NCBI GenBank assembly: GCA_018060885.1
Contig: JAGOVF010000008.1
Coordinates: 1 to 47,359, forward strand
Direction: 5' to 3'
DNA length: 47,359 bases
Origin: Oligoflexales bacterium
GTDB taxonomy: Bacteria; Bdellovibrionota_B; Oligoflexia; Oligoflexales; JAGOVF01
The notes beneath the pieces were generated by a model, which did not search any database, was not told the DNA's origin, and saw nothing but the letters and a program-made list of their open reading frames with translations. Every line of letters starts with the position of its first letter. Positions within the stretch are counted from its first letter, which is position 1. Position numbers and translations under genes: made by a program. Below, piece by piece: positions 35,753 to 44,453 of the stretch.

Positions 35753-35781
35753 TTGACATCCCACTGTGAATTTAATAATTG
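35753..35781 (+). promoter_or_regulatory. Candidate sigma-70 promoter
   Basis: A consensus TTGACA at 35753-35758 is followed after 17 bases by TAATTG, a moderate -10. It lies about 45 bases before the GGGGGAGG ribosome site of the lipoprotein gene at 35826. Confidence 0.5.
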
Positions 35782-35825
35782 GAATTAAGACTATGTTTTC
35801 TTAGTAATTTGAAGGGGGAGGAACT

Positions 35826-36512
35826 ATGAATTTTTACAATAATTCAATTTTAATTTGTTTCGTCATGATATTTATTTCTGCTTGCAGTTCAGAATCTATC
35901 CCGACAAAGGAAAATTCACTCGCAACAATTTGTCCAAACCAAGAAGTCCTCTTTTTTCCAGGTCGCTGCCCTGCTGGTATTGCATGCAATTCTAAAATGC
36001 TTGAAAATTCAAAAATCAAAACTACGAGTATGCCGCCTGATTCTTGGTGGCCCGACAAGACAATTTTCAGAAGTAACTCAAGTATTTGTCCGATAAAAAA
36101 TGTCGCGGGTTATAGTGCAGGCAGAGTGCCCTTGATTAGACGTATGCATTTCCTGCCCAATTATATCGATAAGGCTATTCTTATAGACCCTTCATACGAA
36201 GATGGGAGAAGTGACTTTAAGCTCAATAAAAATCAGCTGGTTCGAGGAGTCGATATAGTAGCAGAATGGCTAAATGCGGATAAATCTAGAAAATTCTATT
36301 TTGTTTACATAAATAGTCGGGGAAATGGTCACGAATCTTACGTTGATAAACAAAACTATCCACAAAAGGTACTAACAAACTCTCAAGTCATTTTATGCAA
36401 AAGAAAAACAATGAGCGATGTAGGCCATCTGGAGTTTGCCAATGCACTAGGACCTGACTTTTTACTTAATCCCGGATCTAATAATTTAGTCGAGTGCGAT
36501 GCATTAGAATAG
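35826..36512 (+). CDS. Putative lipoprotein with an alpha/beta-hydrolase-like nucleophile elbow
   Basis: 228 residues with a strong GGGGGAGG ribosome site. The signal peptide ends at Cys20 in FISAC. NVAGYSAGR contains G95-Y-S97-A-G99, the GxSxG elbow of serine hydrolases, followed by a strand ILIDPSYED (Asp121) and a later SDVGH with His201, giving a possible Ser-Asp-His set in the expected order. Several Cys (C36, C48, C54, C88, C191) could form disulfides. The overall length is short for an alpha/beta hydrolase, so activity is a hypothesis. I do not recognise the family. Confidence 0.6.
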   Translation: MNFYNNSILICFVMIFISACSSESIPTKENSLATICPNQEVLFFPGRCPAGIACNSKMLENSKIKTTSMPPDSWWPDKTIFRSNSSICPIKNVAGYSAGRVPLIRRMHFLPNYIDKAILIDPSYEDGRSDFKLNKNQLVRGVDIVAEWLNADKSRKFYFVYINSRGNGHESYVDKQNYPQKVLTNSQVILCKRKTMSDVGHLEFANALGPDFLLNPGSNNLVECDALE

Positions 36513-36527
36513 TGCTAAACTTTTAAA

Positions 36528-36548
36528 AGCCTCCATTTTGTGGAGGCT
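36528..36548. terminator. Terminator-like hairpin between convergent genes
   Basis: AGCCTCCA and TGGAGGCT form a perfect 8-base stem with a TTTTG loop. The plus strand continues ATTTATTA and the minus strand TTTTAAAAG, so it probably serves both the lipoprotein gene and the small secreted-protein gene. Confidence 0.7.
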
Positions 36549-36573
36549 ATTTATTACTAATATTGATCGCAAT

Positions 36574-37002
36574 TTAATTTTTCAAGGGTAGAACAATTAA
36601 ATCTATATTGTCTTTTAAATTAACATCAAAAGAAAAATTATCTAAAACGACACTAAAGTACTGCTCAGGCATTCTAAAACATTTACTCGTTTTTGACATT
36701 TCGTTTTCTACGCCAATAGCCGCCAATACAATAATTGCCTTCCCGCCAACATAGGATATAGACGGCTCAGTAGAAGCAAAGCTATCATCACAACCACGTA
36801 AAACCGCGGACAAATTTACTTTGGTGAATTCCCTTAAATCTTCGCAAACATCGCAGGAAGACCCGAGAACGATCTGCTTTGAAACAATTCTAACTTCTGG
36901 CGTATATAGACCAATCGAACCTTCCGGCAATACTACATTGTTTTGATTAGCAAAAGCCCCAACACTTAACAAAAAACCCGCAAAAACAAACAAAAATTTC
37001 AT
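36574..37002 (-). CDS. Small secreted protein with four Cys
   Basis: 142 residues. A signal peptide (MKFLFVFAGFLLSVGAFA, residues 1-18) with an AFA-NQ cleavage site predicts export to the periplasm or beyond. The mature part is beta-rich and has a CDVC motif plus two later Cys (RGCDD, SKCFRM), enough for two disulfides. The CDVC is not in a thioredoxin-like context. No family is recognised. It is a single-gene unit, convergent with the hydrolase-like lipoprotein. Confidence 0.65.
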   Translation of the reverse strand: MKFLFVFAGFLLSVGAFANQNNVVLPEGSIGLYTPEVRIVSKQIVLGSSCDVCEDLREFTKVNLSAVLRGCDDSFASTEPSISYVGGKAIIVLAAIGVENEMSKTSKCFRMPEQYFSVVLDNFSFDVNLKDNIDLIVLPLKN

Positions 37003-37121
37003 ACTAGACTCCTAATTTGTAAAAGGAAATTTTCAACAAACTCGGAGAGCTAGTATCACGAAAACAAGCCGTTTGTCATCATTTTAAAGGGAATTTATGT
37101 GTAAATGGGGGATGAAAATCA

Positions 37122-37162
37122 AAATTTCCAGCAGATAAATTTGAAAAATCTGCTGGAAATTT
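37122..37162 (-). terminator. Long hairpin downstream of the first vWA lipoprotein
   Basis: AAATTTCCAGCAGAT and ATCTGCTGGAAATTT form a perfect 15-base stem around an 11-base loop, 12 bases after the minus-strand stop codon. On the minus strand it is followed by the T-rich TTTTGATTTTC. Confidence 0.75.
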
Positions 37163-37174
37163 ATGGCGGAGTTT

Positions 37175-38374
37175 TTATTGTAAGTAGTATACGACTACCT
37201 TCTCACTGGATTCTGCTAAAACTTCTGGTTTTATGTGCACAACTTTTCCCTCTACTCGATAGTCAGATGCATTTAATTTTACACCATCTAATTTGACTTC
37301 GACTACTTCACGTGGCGTTGCGTCTAATCTAAATTCTGTTTTCATAATTAACCTCACATGATTTGTTAATTCTTCAAAATGTTGCGACCATTCTGGTTGA
37401 CAGATATCAAAAGTCTTACCTCCGGAAGTTTGCGCTAATGTTATATATGAGGTACCAATCTTCGCAATATCGCATGCCGCGTTATCGCTATTAAGGCCAA
37501 CAAAACCATAGATCAACGGATTGACATTATTATTAAATGGAGTCACGTAGGAAAGGAAATTAGCGGAAGTGACTTGAGAAGCATCGTCATCAGAAACAAA
37601 TACATATATTCTTTTAGCGTCTGGTCGGAAAAAATCTGAAAGACTCCCAACAAGCTGTGGAATTTCGCTACCTGGCAATAAAAAACCTTCTTCTAAACTT
37701 CCACCATGGGAAATAGCCTGCGCTTGATTACACAATCTTCGATCTGCATTATTGATGGATGAAGGCGATTTATCTGCTGGTGGAGCCGGAAAATTCGTAC
37801 TAGAAGCCGGGCAACTAGCCGTAGCTGCGAGAAAAAGCGGGTCATTACTTCTTACTATGTAATCTACCTGACGCGCTTCAAGTTCTGCTGGTAAAGGACT
37901 GGGTAAGTTAACAGAAAAAAATCGATGAAAAACGTCTTCTTTTGTTGAAACTAGAGAAAAACGCAAATCGCTGAGCGAACTTAATCTTTGGATGAAATTG
38001 GAAAAATTTGCTCGTACTTTTTCAATTTCGTTGCCCATAGAGCCTGAATTGTCGACAAGCCAAACCATATCTACTTTTTGTGTTACGGCCACTAGATCAA
38101 ATTCTTTAGATTTTATCTCATCAGAGTCGCCGCCTGTATCTTCTCCATCGTCATTTCCGCTATCTTCTCCACCATCGTTTTTCTGAGAGCCTTTGTCGTC
38201 ATCCTTTTTTTTCGCATCGCTATCGCCATTAGGAGGAACACATGTTGTAAGAGATGCTCCAGCACAATCAACACCGGATGTTTCGGCAGCCTTTCCTTCG
38301 AAACTACTTTTATTTGAACAAGAGAACACAAAACCTAGAATCATCAATGTATATATACTTCTTATTTGCTGCAT
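37175..38374 (-). CDS. vWA/MIDAS-domain lipoprotein
   Basis: 399 residues from the ATG at 38374, with GGAGG 5 bases upstream; a second ATG directly ahead is too close to that site. The lipobox is VFSC at about residue 19. A highly acidic Asp/Gly/Lys linker (about 50-90) precedes a von Willebrand A domain with the MIDAS motif DNSGSMGNE at about 108-116. Further Cys at about 37, 45, 189, 216 and later suggest disulfides. Such domains bind metal and protein ligands at the cell surface. The C-terminal 60 residues look like a separate beta strand unit (EVVEVKLDGVKLN, KVVHIKPEVLA). Confidence 0.82.
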   Translation of the reverse strand: MQQIRSIYTLMILGFVFSCSNKSSFEGKAAETSGVDCAGASLTTCVPPNGDSDAKKKDDDKGSQKNDGGEDSGNDDGEDTGGDSDEIKSKEFDLVAVTQKVDMVWLVDNSGSMGNEIEKVRANFSNFIQRLSSLSDLRFSLVSTKEDVFHRFFSVNLPSPLPAELEARQVDYIVRSNDPLFLAATASCPASSTNFPAPPADKSPSSINNADRRLCNQAQAISHGGSLEEGFLLPGSEIPQLVGSLSDFFRPDAKRIYVFVSDDDASQVTSANFLSYVTPFNNNVNPLIYGFVGLNSDNAACDIAKIGTSYITLAQTSGGKTFDICQPEWSQHFEELTNHVRLIMKTEFRLDATPREVVEVKLDGVKLNASDYRVEGKVVHIKPEVLAESSEKVVVYYLQ

Positions 38375-38551
38375 CATAACCTCCGCTCTTAGCTTACTAA
38401 TCGGTTTTGGCGCAAGACATATTCAGTATTATTTTATTCTTCATTGATATTAATAAAATAGATCATATATTAGCGAAGAAAATGGAGATGCATTTTGGAC
38501 TAGTTATTTGGAACTTACAGAACATTTAGATTCAAAACAATCCATAAGTAT

Positions 38552-38581
38552 AAAAAAAGAGCCAAGAAAATATTCTTGGCT
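38552..38581 (-). terminator. Rho-independent terminator of the second vWA lipoprotein
   Basis: On the minus strand AGCCAAGAA and TTCTTGGCT form a 9-base stem and are followed by CTTTTTTTA. It lies about 60 bases after the stop codon at 38642. The rest of the 264-base gap to the next gene shows no feature I can support. Confidence 0.85.
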
Positions 38582-38641
38582 ATCTTAAAAATGTTTCAAT
38601 GACCTATTTAGGATAAATGTATTTTTGTTAGCCTCATTCAG

Positions 38642-40159
38642 CTATTGAGCTTCATATCTAATGGTTACAACATCTTCAAATTCGGGAGCAGGATCAAAAA
38701 CAACATCTTTTTCGACTACTGTAAAAGTACTCTGCTCAAAATCGACTTCTATCCCCTGTTTATTTATAGCTTTGATGCTAATTGAGCCTTGTTTAGGCAA
38801 AACATCTAAAGTAACTCTGCTAATAATTTCCCCAATCTTAATTTTATATTTGATTTGGTAATATTGAGCGACGTGACCATTGACTAATATGTCGTATTTT
38901 ATCGCTATATCGTGATTTGCGGCATTATAAATAAACTGATCTGCACTTAATTTTTGCACGCCTTCGGCAAATATTTCTAATGATTCTGGAATTGCTCTGG
39001 TATCAATTTCGTATGTAGTTGTGACTTGATCTTTTATTGATTGACCGACTTTGCGCGCAAACCCCGCAAATTGTTCTTTCAATGCCAAATACTCCGGGGA
39101 ATTTACTTCAGCTTTTGAATTTAATGCAAACCAATCACCAGCATTTATAACATCTATATAACCTTCATTTTGGTCGGGGTTTAAAAATCCGTACGTTTTA
39201 ATCAACTGCCTACTATCAGACACTCGCTGACTCTTTAGCTGTTCTATCAACAGCAAATATCCATCAGCATTAGCAATTAATTTGTTGTCGATTTTATCCA
39301 TATTGACTGCTGTGTCATTAGCTGGGCATCTTCCATTTGTGGAGTCACCCCCATGACAATTTTTTTCATCGCTCACAATAATTACTGCTATTGCGGAGTT
39401 TGGTCTGATCCAGGGGCCATTTGACGCAAAGTTTTTTACTGTACAATTGTTTAGCAGACTTTTTGCACCCATATAAAGGCCGCGCTCTGTTGCCGCACCG
39501 TCAATTCCAACGTTAACACCCTTCGAAAAACGCGGCATTATATTCGCTTCGCCTTTTTTGATTAATTCGTGCAGGCATTCATCCCCAGTATCTTTAATTC
39601 CATCTTTGCCTTTAACATCTGTCGTAGTAATCCCTATCTGCCAATCAAAATCTTCGATGGAACTTAATATTAATGGCAGAAATTCTTGCACTATGTTTTG
39701 TTCTGCTGTCATTGAGACTGAATTATCAATCACTAAAACTATATCTAAAGGTAATAGTGTCAAAGCTGGTATTTGGGTTAAAACATCTTCTATTTTTCCT
39801 TGGGTAAATTCCTTATACAAGTAGACAGGTTCTACAGGGGGATCTACCGGATCATCTGGCGGATCTACAGGATCAGCTGGCGGATCTACCGGATCATCTG
39901 GCGGATCTACCGGATCAACTGGTGGATCTATTGGATCAACAGGTGGATCTACTGGTGGTGGCTCAACTGGACCGACAGGTGCCTTCACCGGAGATGGCTT
40001 TTTATCCTTTTCAACTTCTAAATTGTTATCTTCTTTAGTTTTTACCTCTGCAATTTCAGCGCTGCCCTGAAACTTAGCATCGCTACAGCCGATAAAGGCT
40101 ATTGAAGCTGTTGTTAATAGCAACTTAAGAAATAGTGTACGTTTTTTATCGTGGTTCAT
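38642..40159 (-). CDS. vWA/MIDAS-domain lipoprotein with Pro/Asp heptapeptide repeats
   Basis: 505 residues from the ATG at 40159, with GGAG 9 bases upstream. The signal peptide ends at Cys25 in FIGC. A stalk of about six copies of a seven-residue PPxDPVD unit (about 67-112) separates the lipid anchor from a vWA domain with the MIDAS motif DNSVSM at 145-150. The C-terminal 110 residues form beta strands like those at the end of the neighbouring vWA lipoprotein (VTIRYEAQ against VVVYYLQ). The two proteins are probably paralogues. They may be surface adhesins or assembly scaffolds; no direct evidence is present. Confidence 0.82.
   Translation of the reverse strand: MNHDKKRTLFLKLLLTTASIAFIGCSDAKFQGSAEIAEVKTKEDNNLEVEKDKKPSPVKAPVGPVEPPPVDPPVDPIDPPVDPVDPPDDPVDPPADPVDPPDDPVDPPVEPVYLYKEFTQGKIEDVLTQIPALTLLPLDIVLVIDNSVSMTAEQNIVQEFLPLILSSIEDFDWQIGITTTDVKGKDGIKDTGDECLHELIKKGEANIMPRFSKGVNVGIDGAATERGLYMGAKSLLNNCTVKNFASNGPWIRPNSAIAVIIVSDEKNCHGGDSTNGRCPANDTAVNMDKIDNKLIANADGYLLLIEQLKSQRVSDSRQLIKTYGFLNPDQNEGYIDVINAGDWFALNSKAEVNSPEYLALKEQFAGFARKVGQSIKDQVTTTYEIDTRAIPESLEIFAEGVQKLSADQFIYNAANHDIAIKYDILVNGHVAQYYQIKYKIKIGEIISRVTLDVLPKQGSISIKAINKQGIEVDFEQSTFTVVEKDVVFDPAPEFEDVVTIRYEAQ
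39837..39963. repeat. 21-bp tandem repeat encoding PPxDPVD units
   Basis: About six imperfect copies of a 21-bp unit (for example GGATCTACCGGATCATCTGG plus one base) encode the heptapeptide stalk. The near-identity of the DNA units suggests the copy number can vary by slippage or recombination without changing frame. Confidence 0.8.
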
Positions 40160-40351
40160 GAGTTGAGTCTCCATTTTATCAACAGGAAGACTTTCGACAT
40201 TTCTTGACAAATAAGTTAGTTATTCTATTTAACTTAGATTTTTTAGAATGTTATACTGCTTTTTCTTCTTAAACATTTAGATAAAATTTCCGACATGAAC
40301 CAGATTCTCAGAAAAAAAAATGAAATCTAGTTGTTACAACTCTTGCCAAAT

Positions 40352-42211
40352 TTATTGAACAGGAACACAGATCGCTCCGATTTTAGGCCAACTGTCGAGA
40401 GGATCATTTTTAGAGCCGTTCCAAACAAATCCTTCAGAAGCCTTGTTGTCTTTATCATAACAAAAAGCGTCGTTTATATTGCAATCACTTATTGTTTTAC
40501 ACTCCAAATTTGCACCGCAATCACCTGTGTGGAAGAAGACTGGCAAAGGAGCTGTAATATAATTATTAAATAAATCTTTTAAAAGACGATTATTTCCTAA
40601 AAAATTATAATTGGCTGGATTTAGTTTTTGCAAAATCTCATGTTGATAGACATAATTTTTTAGCAAACCTTCCCACAACTTTGGCTCCCGCAATATAAGC
40701 GGATGTGTTTTGAAATCTCTTTCAAAAAAAGAGTAATTTGCTCCTTGCATACCAGCGTAATTGGGCAAAGCACCTAAATTTAGCAAATCTTTTCTTTGTG
40801 AGTTTACTAAATCAACACTTGCATCTCGCCAAATATTGCATGGGAAAAACGGTTTTTCTTGCAAAATAACGCAATAGCCGACATCTGGAATGTCTGGCCC
40901 GCGGCGCTCATTGAGTCTCCTACAATAGGGCTTTAGGCCTGTGGAATAGACTCTTCCACTTGTGGAAGCTATATATTCACTAAAACCTTCGGTGCCGTAC
41001 TCAGAATTTAGGCGACGACTTAAAGTTTCTTTCATCCAATCGTTGTTACACTCATAGGGCGATTCTGCATAATTGCTATCAAATTCTGTTACATTATTTT
41101 CATCCCAGGTACATGCTGGATGATGCCAGCCGTTTTTAACCTCTTCAGCCAATGCCAAAGAATACGCGACGTAACCTAACGAAGATTCGACTAAATATTT
41201 TAATAAGGAGCCAGGAGTGAGTTTAATTGAATTAAATTCATATGTATTTGGGTTCTTCTTTCCAAGATTGCGAAACATATCGATAAACGACCATTTTTCT
41301 ATTTTCATATTCATGATTTCTTCAAATTTTTTCGTCACCATTGTAGCGTTTGATTCAGCCGGGCTTGACTCCGCAGAAATCCAATCACTGTGATCACTTG
41401 AAAAAGCCCATTCAAAACAGTATTTAAAAAGCTCTTTCGGCGGTGGCTGACCAATTCCTCCTTCTATTCCATCTCGAGCACCCCAAATATATCGAGGTGA
41501 ATAGACTGACAAACGGTAACGGTCATCTATTTGTAAGCTAGAGCGAATCTCTCTTTTAATACCCGCACTAAAACCCAAACTAATTATCTCGAGTATTTTT
41601 TTGCTTCCCGACAAGGACATTGACATGCTCATTTTTTTGTCATCTAAAATTGATTCTAAAAATTCAACCGTTGCGAAACAATAAAATTGATCTTTTTCAA
41701 AACTTATTGGTTGTTGCGCATAACCCCATTGTACTAAAAGTGAATCGGTTCTAACTTTTACAATTTCGGCACCTAATTCAGCGCCTATACCTGACATAAA
41801 CTTTGCGTTTAAATTAAGTACCATTTCATTTTTGGCACTTGAAACTGATTGCATTGCAAGTCCGGACTCGCTACGGAGATTTTCAATTGATTTTTGCCAC
41901 GCATAACTGTCTACACCCTTGTATTTTTCAGCGGTATATATGCCATTTTTTTGGGGATACATTATCGCCTTATTAGCTCGATCTAGAATTTTGTAAAATT
42001 CTTTCCCTTGAAGTACACGCAACTTTTGTTCTTGCTGTGCTCTTGTCAAAAAAGCTTCGTGTGAAGTTTTTGCAACAGACCCATTTGTCGCGTTGTTCAA
42101 TACAGACTTTCTATTCTTTTCTTGGTCATCTGAAATGAAAGAAGTTCGACAAGCTGATAAAATTATTAAAATAGCTATTCCGCCGCAAAGCAGCGTTTTC
42201 ATTTTTTTCAC
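40352..42211 (-). CDS. Large lipoprotein of unknown function
   Basis: 619 residues from a GTG at 42211 with GAGG 7 bases upstream; an ATG nine bases further in is possible. The lipobox is LSAC at about residue 21. The mature protein has Trp- and Tyr-rich helical stretches, a central segment near 215-260, and a Cys-rich C-terminal quarter (for example KPYCRRLNER, GYCVILQEKPFFPC, GDCGANLEC, DCNINDAFC) that probably forms several disulfides. I recognise no family or catalytic motif. It closes the run of lipoprotein genes at 35.8-42.2 kb and probably has its own promoter. Confidence 0.65.
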   Translation of the reverse strand: MKKMKTLLCGGIAILIILSACRTSFISDDQEKNRKSVLNNATNGSVAKTSHEAFLTRAQQEQKLRVLQGKEFYKILDRANKAIMYPQKNGIYTAEKYKGVDSYAWQKSIENLRSESGLAMQSVSSAKNEMVLNLNAKFMSGIGAELGAEIVKVRTDSLLVQWGYAQQPISFEKDQFYCFATVEFLESILDDKKMSMSMSLSGSKKILEIISLGFSAGIKREIRSSLQIDDRYRLSVYSPRYIWGARDGIEGGIGQPPPKELFKYCFEWAFSSDHSDWISAESSPAESNATMVTKKFEEIMNMKIEKWSFIDMFRNLGKKNPNTYEFNSIKLTPGSLLKYLVESSLGYVAYSLALAEEVKNGWHHPACTWDENNVTEFDSNYAESPYECNNDWMKETLSRRLNSEYGTEGFSEYIASTSGRVYSTGLKPYCRRLNERRGPDIPDVGYCVILQEKPFFPCNIWRDASVDLVNSQRKDLLNLGALPNYAGMQGANYSFFERDFKTHPLILREPKLWEGLLKNYVYQHEILQKLNPANYNFLGNNRLLKDLFNNYITAPLPVFFHTGDCGANLECKTISDCNINDAFCYDKDNKASEGFVWNGSKNDPLDSWPKIGAICVPVQ

Positions 42212-42346
42212 AAACTAGCCTCTATTTAAACAAGGTCGTTACTATTTATGAATAAATTTATCGATCCATTTTGTATTTTACCATTGAAAGATTGAAAGTT
42301 TAAATTGAGCTGATTCAATCATGTAAAACGAAATTTGCCCAAAATC

Positions 42347-42378
42347 GTCCGGCAATTGAGCGCTCCGATCGGTCCGGC
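42347..42378. repeat. GC-rich repeat patch upstream of hppD
   Basis: GTCCGGC occurs twice, at 42347-42353 and 42372-42378, flanking CCGATCGG, in otherwise AT-rich DNA. The direct repeats and the palindrome could be a regulator site for hppD. The rest of the 286-base gap shows no recognisable feature. Confidence 0.3.
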
Positions 42379-42497
42379 GCTTTGGTTATAAACTGTTGTT
42401 TTTATTGTCTTTAATTCCATCTAAACGCTTGTTTTAATTCCTCCATTTTCCTGTTACATTCGCTAGTCCAAAGTAGGAAAGAAATAGGAGTTTAGAA

Positions 42498-43544
42498 ATG
42501 AGTTCAAACAACTACTGCGGTCTAAGGGGCATTGAGTTTATTGAATTTAGTGCTCAAGACCCGGGCCAACTGCACAGTTTATTCACGGCTTTTGGTTTTT
42601 CAAAAACCAAGCAGCATAGTTCTATGCGAATAGATCTTTATGAACAAGGCGACATCCACTTTTTGGTAAACACCGATAAAAAGTCTTTTGCTAGCTGCTT
42701 TGCTCAAGAGCATGGCCCTTCAGTGCCATCTATGGGATGGCGAGTAGAAAGTGCCAAAAAAGCTTTTGAAGCTGCACTTGCTCGTGGCGCAAAACCCGCG
42801 ACAGAAAGTGACTACAATGCCGCTAACGGGGAAAAAATTTATGCGATTCGAGGAATTGGCGACAGCCTGATCTATTTTATAGAATCGCTAAGCTCGGAAG
42901 ACTGTTATAAGGATCTCGGTTTTATTCCTCACAAAGCTCCGAATAAAATAAATGGACTTGGTTTTTTAATTGTCGATCATCTGACGAACAACGTCCCTCA
43001 AGGCACAATGCAAGAATGGTCAAATTTCTATAAAAATGTATTTGGCTTCACTGAAGTCCGCTATTTTGATATCCGCGGGGCAAAAACTGGCCTTTTGTCT
43101 TATGCGCTTCGTTCCCCAGATGGTAGCTTTTGCATTCCCATCAATGAGGGCACGGAATCTAAGTCTCAAATTAATGAATATCTTCGCGAATACAAAGGGG
43201 CAGGGGTGCAACACATCGCCTTTGCAACAAATGATATCATCGACTCCATTAGCAAACTAAAAGGCACGGTTATTGAAACTCTTGATATCGACAATGAATA
43301 TTATGAAGAAGTGTTTACACGCGTTCCGAAAGTTACCGAAGATCACAAGCGACTTCAAGATTTACAGATTTTAATCGATGGTGATGACGAAGGATATTTG
43401 TTACAAATTTTTACAAAAAATATTATCGGGCCAATTTTTATTGAGATTATTCAACGAAAAAATCACCTTGCCTTCGGTGAGGGGAATTTCGGGGCGTTAT
43501 TTCGTTCAATTGAAAGAGATCAAGAAAAGCGAGGTGTATTATGA
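42498..43544 (+). CDS. hppD: 4-hydroxyphenylpyruvate dioxygenase
   Basis: 348 residues, normal for bacterial HPPD. The iron ligands are H161 (LIVDHLTNNV), H239 (GVQHIAF) and E316 (PIFIEIIQR), in the usual order and spacing. The enzyme converts 4-hydroxyphenylpyruvate to homogentisate in tyrosine degradation or pigment/quinone formation. No homogentisate dioxygenase is nearby. The start follows TAGGAG at 6 or 7 bases. Its stop overlaps the start of the cytochrome c'-like gene (ATGA). Confidence 0.94.
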   Translation: MSSNNYCGLRGIEFIEFSAQDPGQLHSLFTAFGFSKTKQHSSMRIDLYEQGDIHFLVNTDKKSFASCFAQEHGPSVPSMGWRVESAKKAFEAALARGAKPATESDYNAANGEKIYAIRGIGDSLIYFIESLSSEDCYKDLGFIPHKAPNKINGLGFLIVDHLTNNVPQGTMQEWSNFYKNVFGFTEVRYFDIRGAKTGLLSYALRSPDGSFCIPINEGTESKSQINEYLREYKGAGVQHIAFATNDIIDSISKLKGTVIETLDIDNEYYEEVFTRVPKVTEDHKRLQDLQILIDGDDEGYLLQIFTKNIIGPIFIEIIQRKNHLAFGEGNFGALFRSIERDQEKRGVL

Positions 43545-43993
43545 TAGGCCAACATTTTTTACGCGTCATTTTTTCTAAATGTATTTTTGCTTTTATGATT
43601 CTTATTTGCAGCCCTTTAGTTCATGCAGAATCGCGCTTAAATGACGGTACAAGTGCTGATAAAAAGTCCAAGAGCTCGAGAAGCGGCACACAGCAACTCA
43701 TGCAAGAAAAGTTACTAAGCGCACAAAGCTTGGTCCGAGACCTAGCTTTGGAAGATCATATTGGGATTATCAGAGATGGCGAAAAACTATTAATGATTGC
43801 CAAAGCTGGAAGTTGGTACCAAACGGAATCAGAAGATTACCTGCGTTACTATCATAACTTTAGAGAAGCAGTTCAATTTTTGGTCGATAGCGCCAAAGCA
43901 AAAAACATTGAAGGAGAAGCTATGGGCTATATAAGAGTGACCCTTAGCTGCATGCAATGCCATAATTTCGTTAGATCAGGACGAAAAATTTAG
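43541..43993 (+). CDS. Exported cytochrome c'-like monohaem protein
   Basis: 150 residues. The signal peptide ends near VHA-ES (residue 29). The mature part is predicted helical, and the haem motif CMQCH sits at residues 137-141, close to the C-terminus, which is the arrangement of cytochrome c'/c-556-type four-helix proteins. These bind gases or carry electrons in the periplasm. The gene overlaps the hppD stop by 4 bases, an arrangement that suggests translational coupling with an aromatic-catabolic enzyme, although no biochemical link is known to me. Confidence 0.75.
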   Translation: MIGQHFLRVIFSKCIFAFMILICSPLVHAESRLNDGTSADKKSKSSRSGTQQLMQEKLLSAQSLVRDLALEDHIGIIRDGEKLLMIAKAGSWYQTESEDYLRYYHNFREAVQFLVDSAKAKNIEGEAMGYIRVTLSCMQCHNFVRSGRKI

Positions 43994-44048
43994 TTTTACA
44001 TTCAAAATGACGATAGAATCTAGGAATGTGCAATAAGGAGTTGAGTAA

Positions 44049-44453
44049 ATGAAAAATGAAATAGACATTGTATACCGCGGACTTCCTCAATCTGATTCTT
44101 TGGATTTTGAAATCAAAAGAAGAGCCACAAAATTAGAAAAGCTCTTTGACCAGACCCAAAGTATGCGAGTGCTTATCGAAGACGCTCACAAACACCAACA
44201 CAAGGGCAATGTCTATCATGTTCATATTGAAATGCATGTGCCTGGCAATGTTATAGTCGTGAACAAAGCTCGCGACGAAAACAAAGCCCATACAGATGCC
44301 AAAGTCGCTATTAGAGATGCATTTGATGCTGCTGAAAAACAATTACGCAGCTATGTTGAAAAATTAAAAGGCAAGGTAAAAACTCACTCTAGTTCAGCTG
44401 AAGCGGATTTAGGCGAAGACTCAGATGAGACCACTTCCAATGAAAACATCTAG
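44049..44453 (+). CDS. HPF/RaiA-family ribosome-associated protein
   Basis: 134 residues. The core (about 5-110) has the S30EA beta-alpha pattern: [14 protein letters not shown], a helix with [13 protein letters not shown], then [19 protein letters not shown] and the [17 protein letters not shown] helix. Short HPF/YfiA forms act on idle 70S ribosomes; the added C-terminal tail of HPF-long, which mediates dimerisation, is replaced by a short acidic stretch. It probably silences or protects ribosomes in stationary phase. GGAG lies about 9 bases upstream of the ATG, and the next gene overlaps its 3' end. Confidence 0.85.
   Translation: MKNEIDIVYRGLPQSDSLDFEIKRRATKLEKLFDQTQSMRVLIEDAHKHQHKGNVYHVHIEMHVPGNVIVVNKARDENKAHTDAKVAIRDAFDAAEKQLRSYVEKLKGKVKTHSSSAEADLGEDSDETTSNENI

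Noticed and set aside
39800..40021. Plus-strand ORF with Tyr-Arg-Ile-Trp repeats
   Set aside because: It is the antisense reading of the PPxDPVD-encoding tandem repeat of the vWA lipoprotein.
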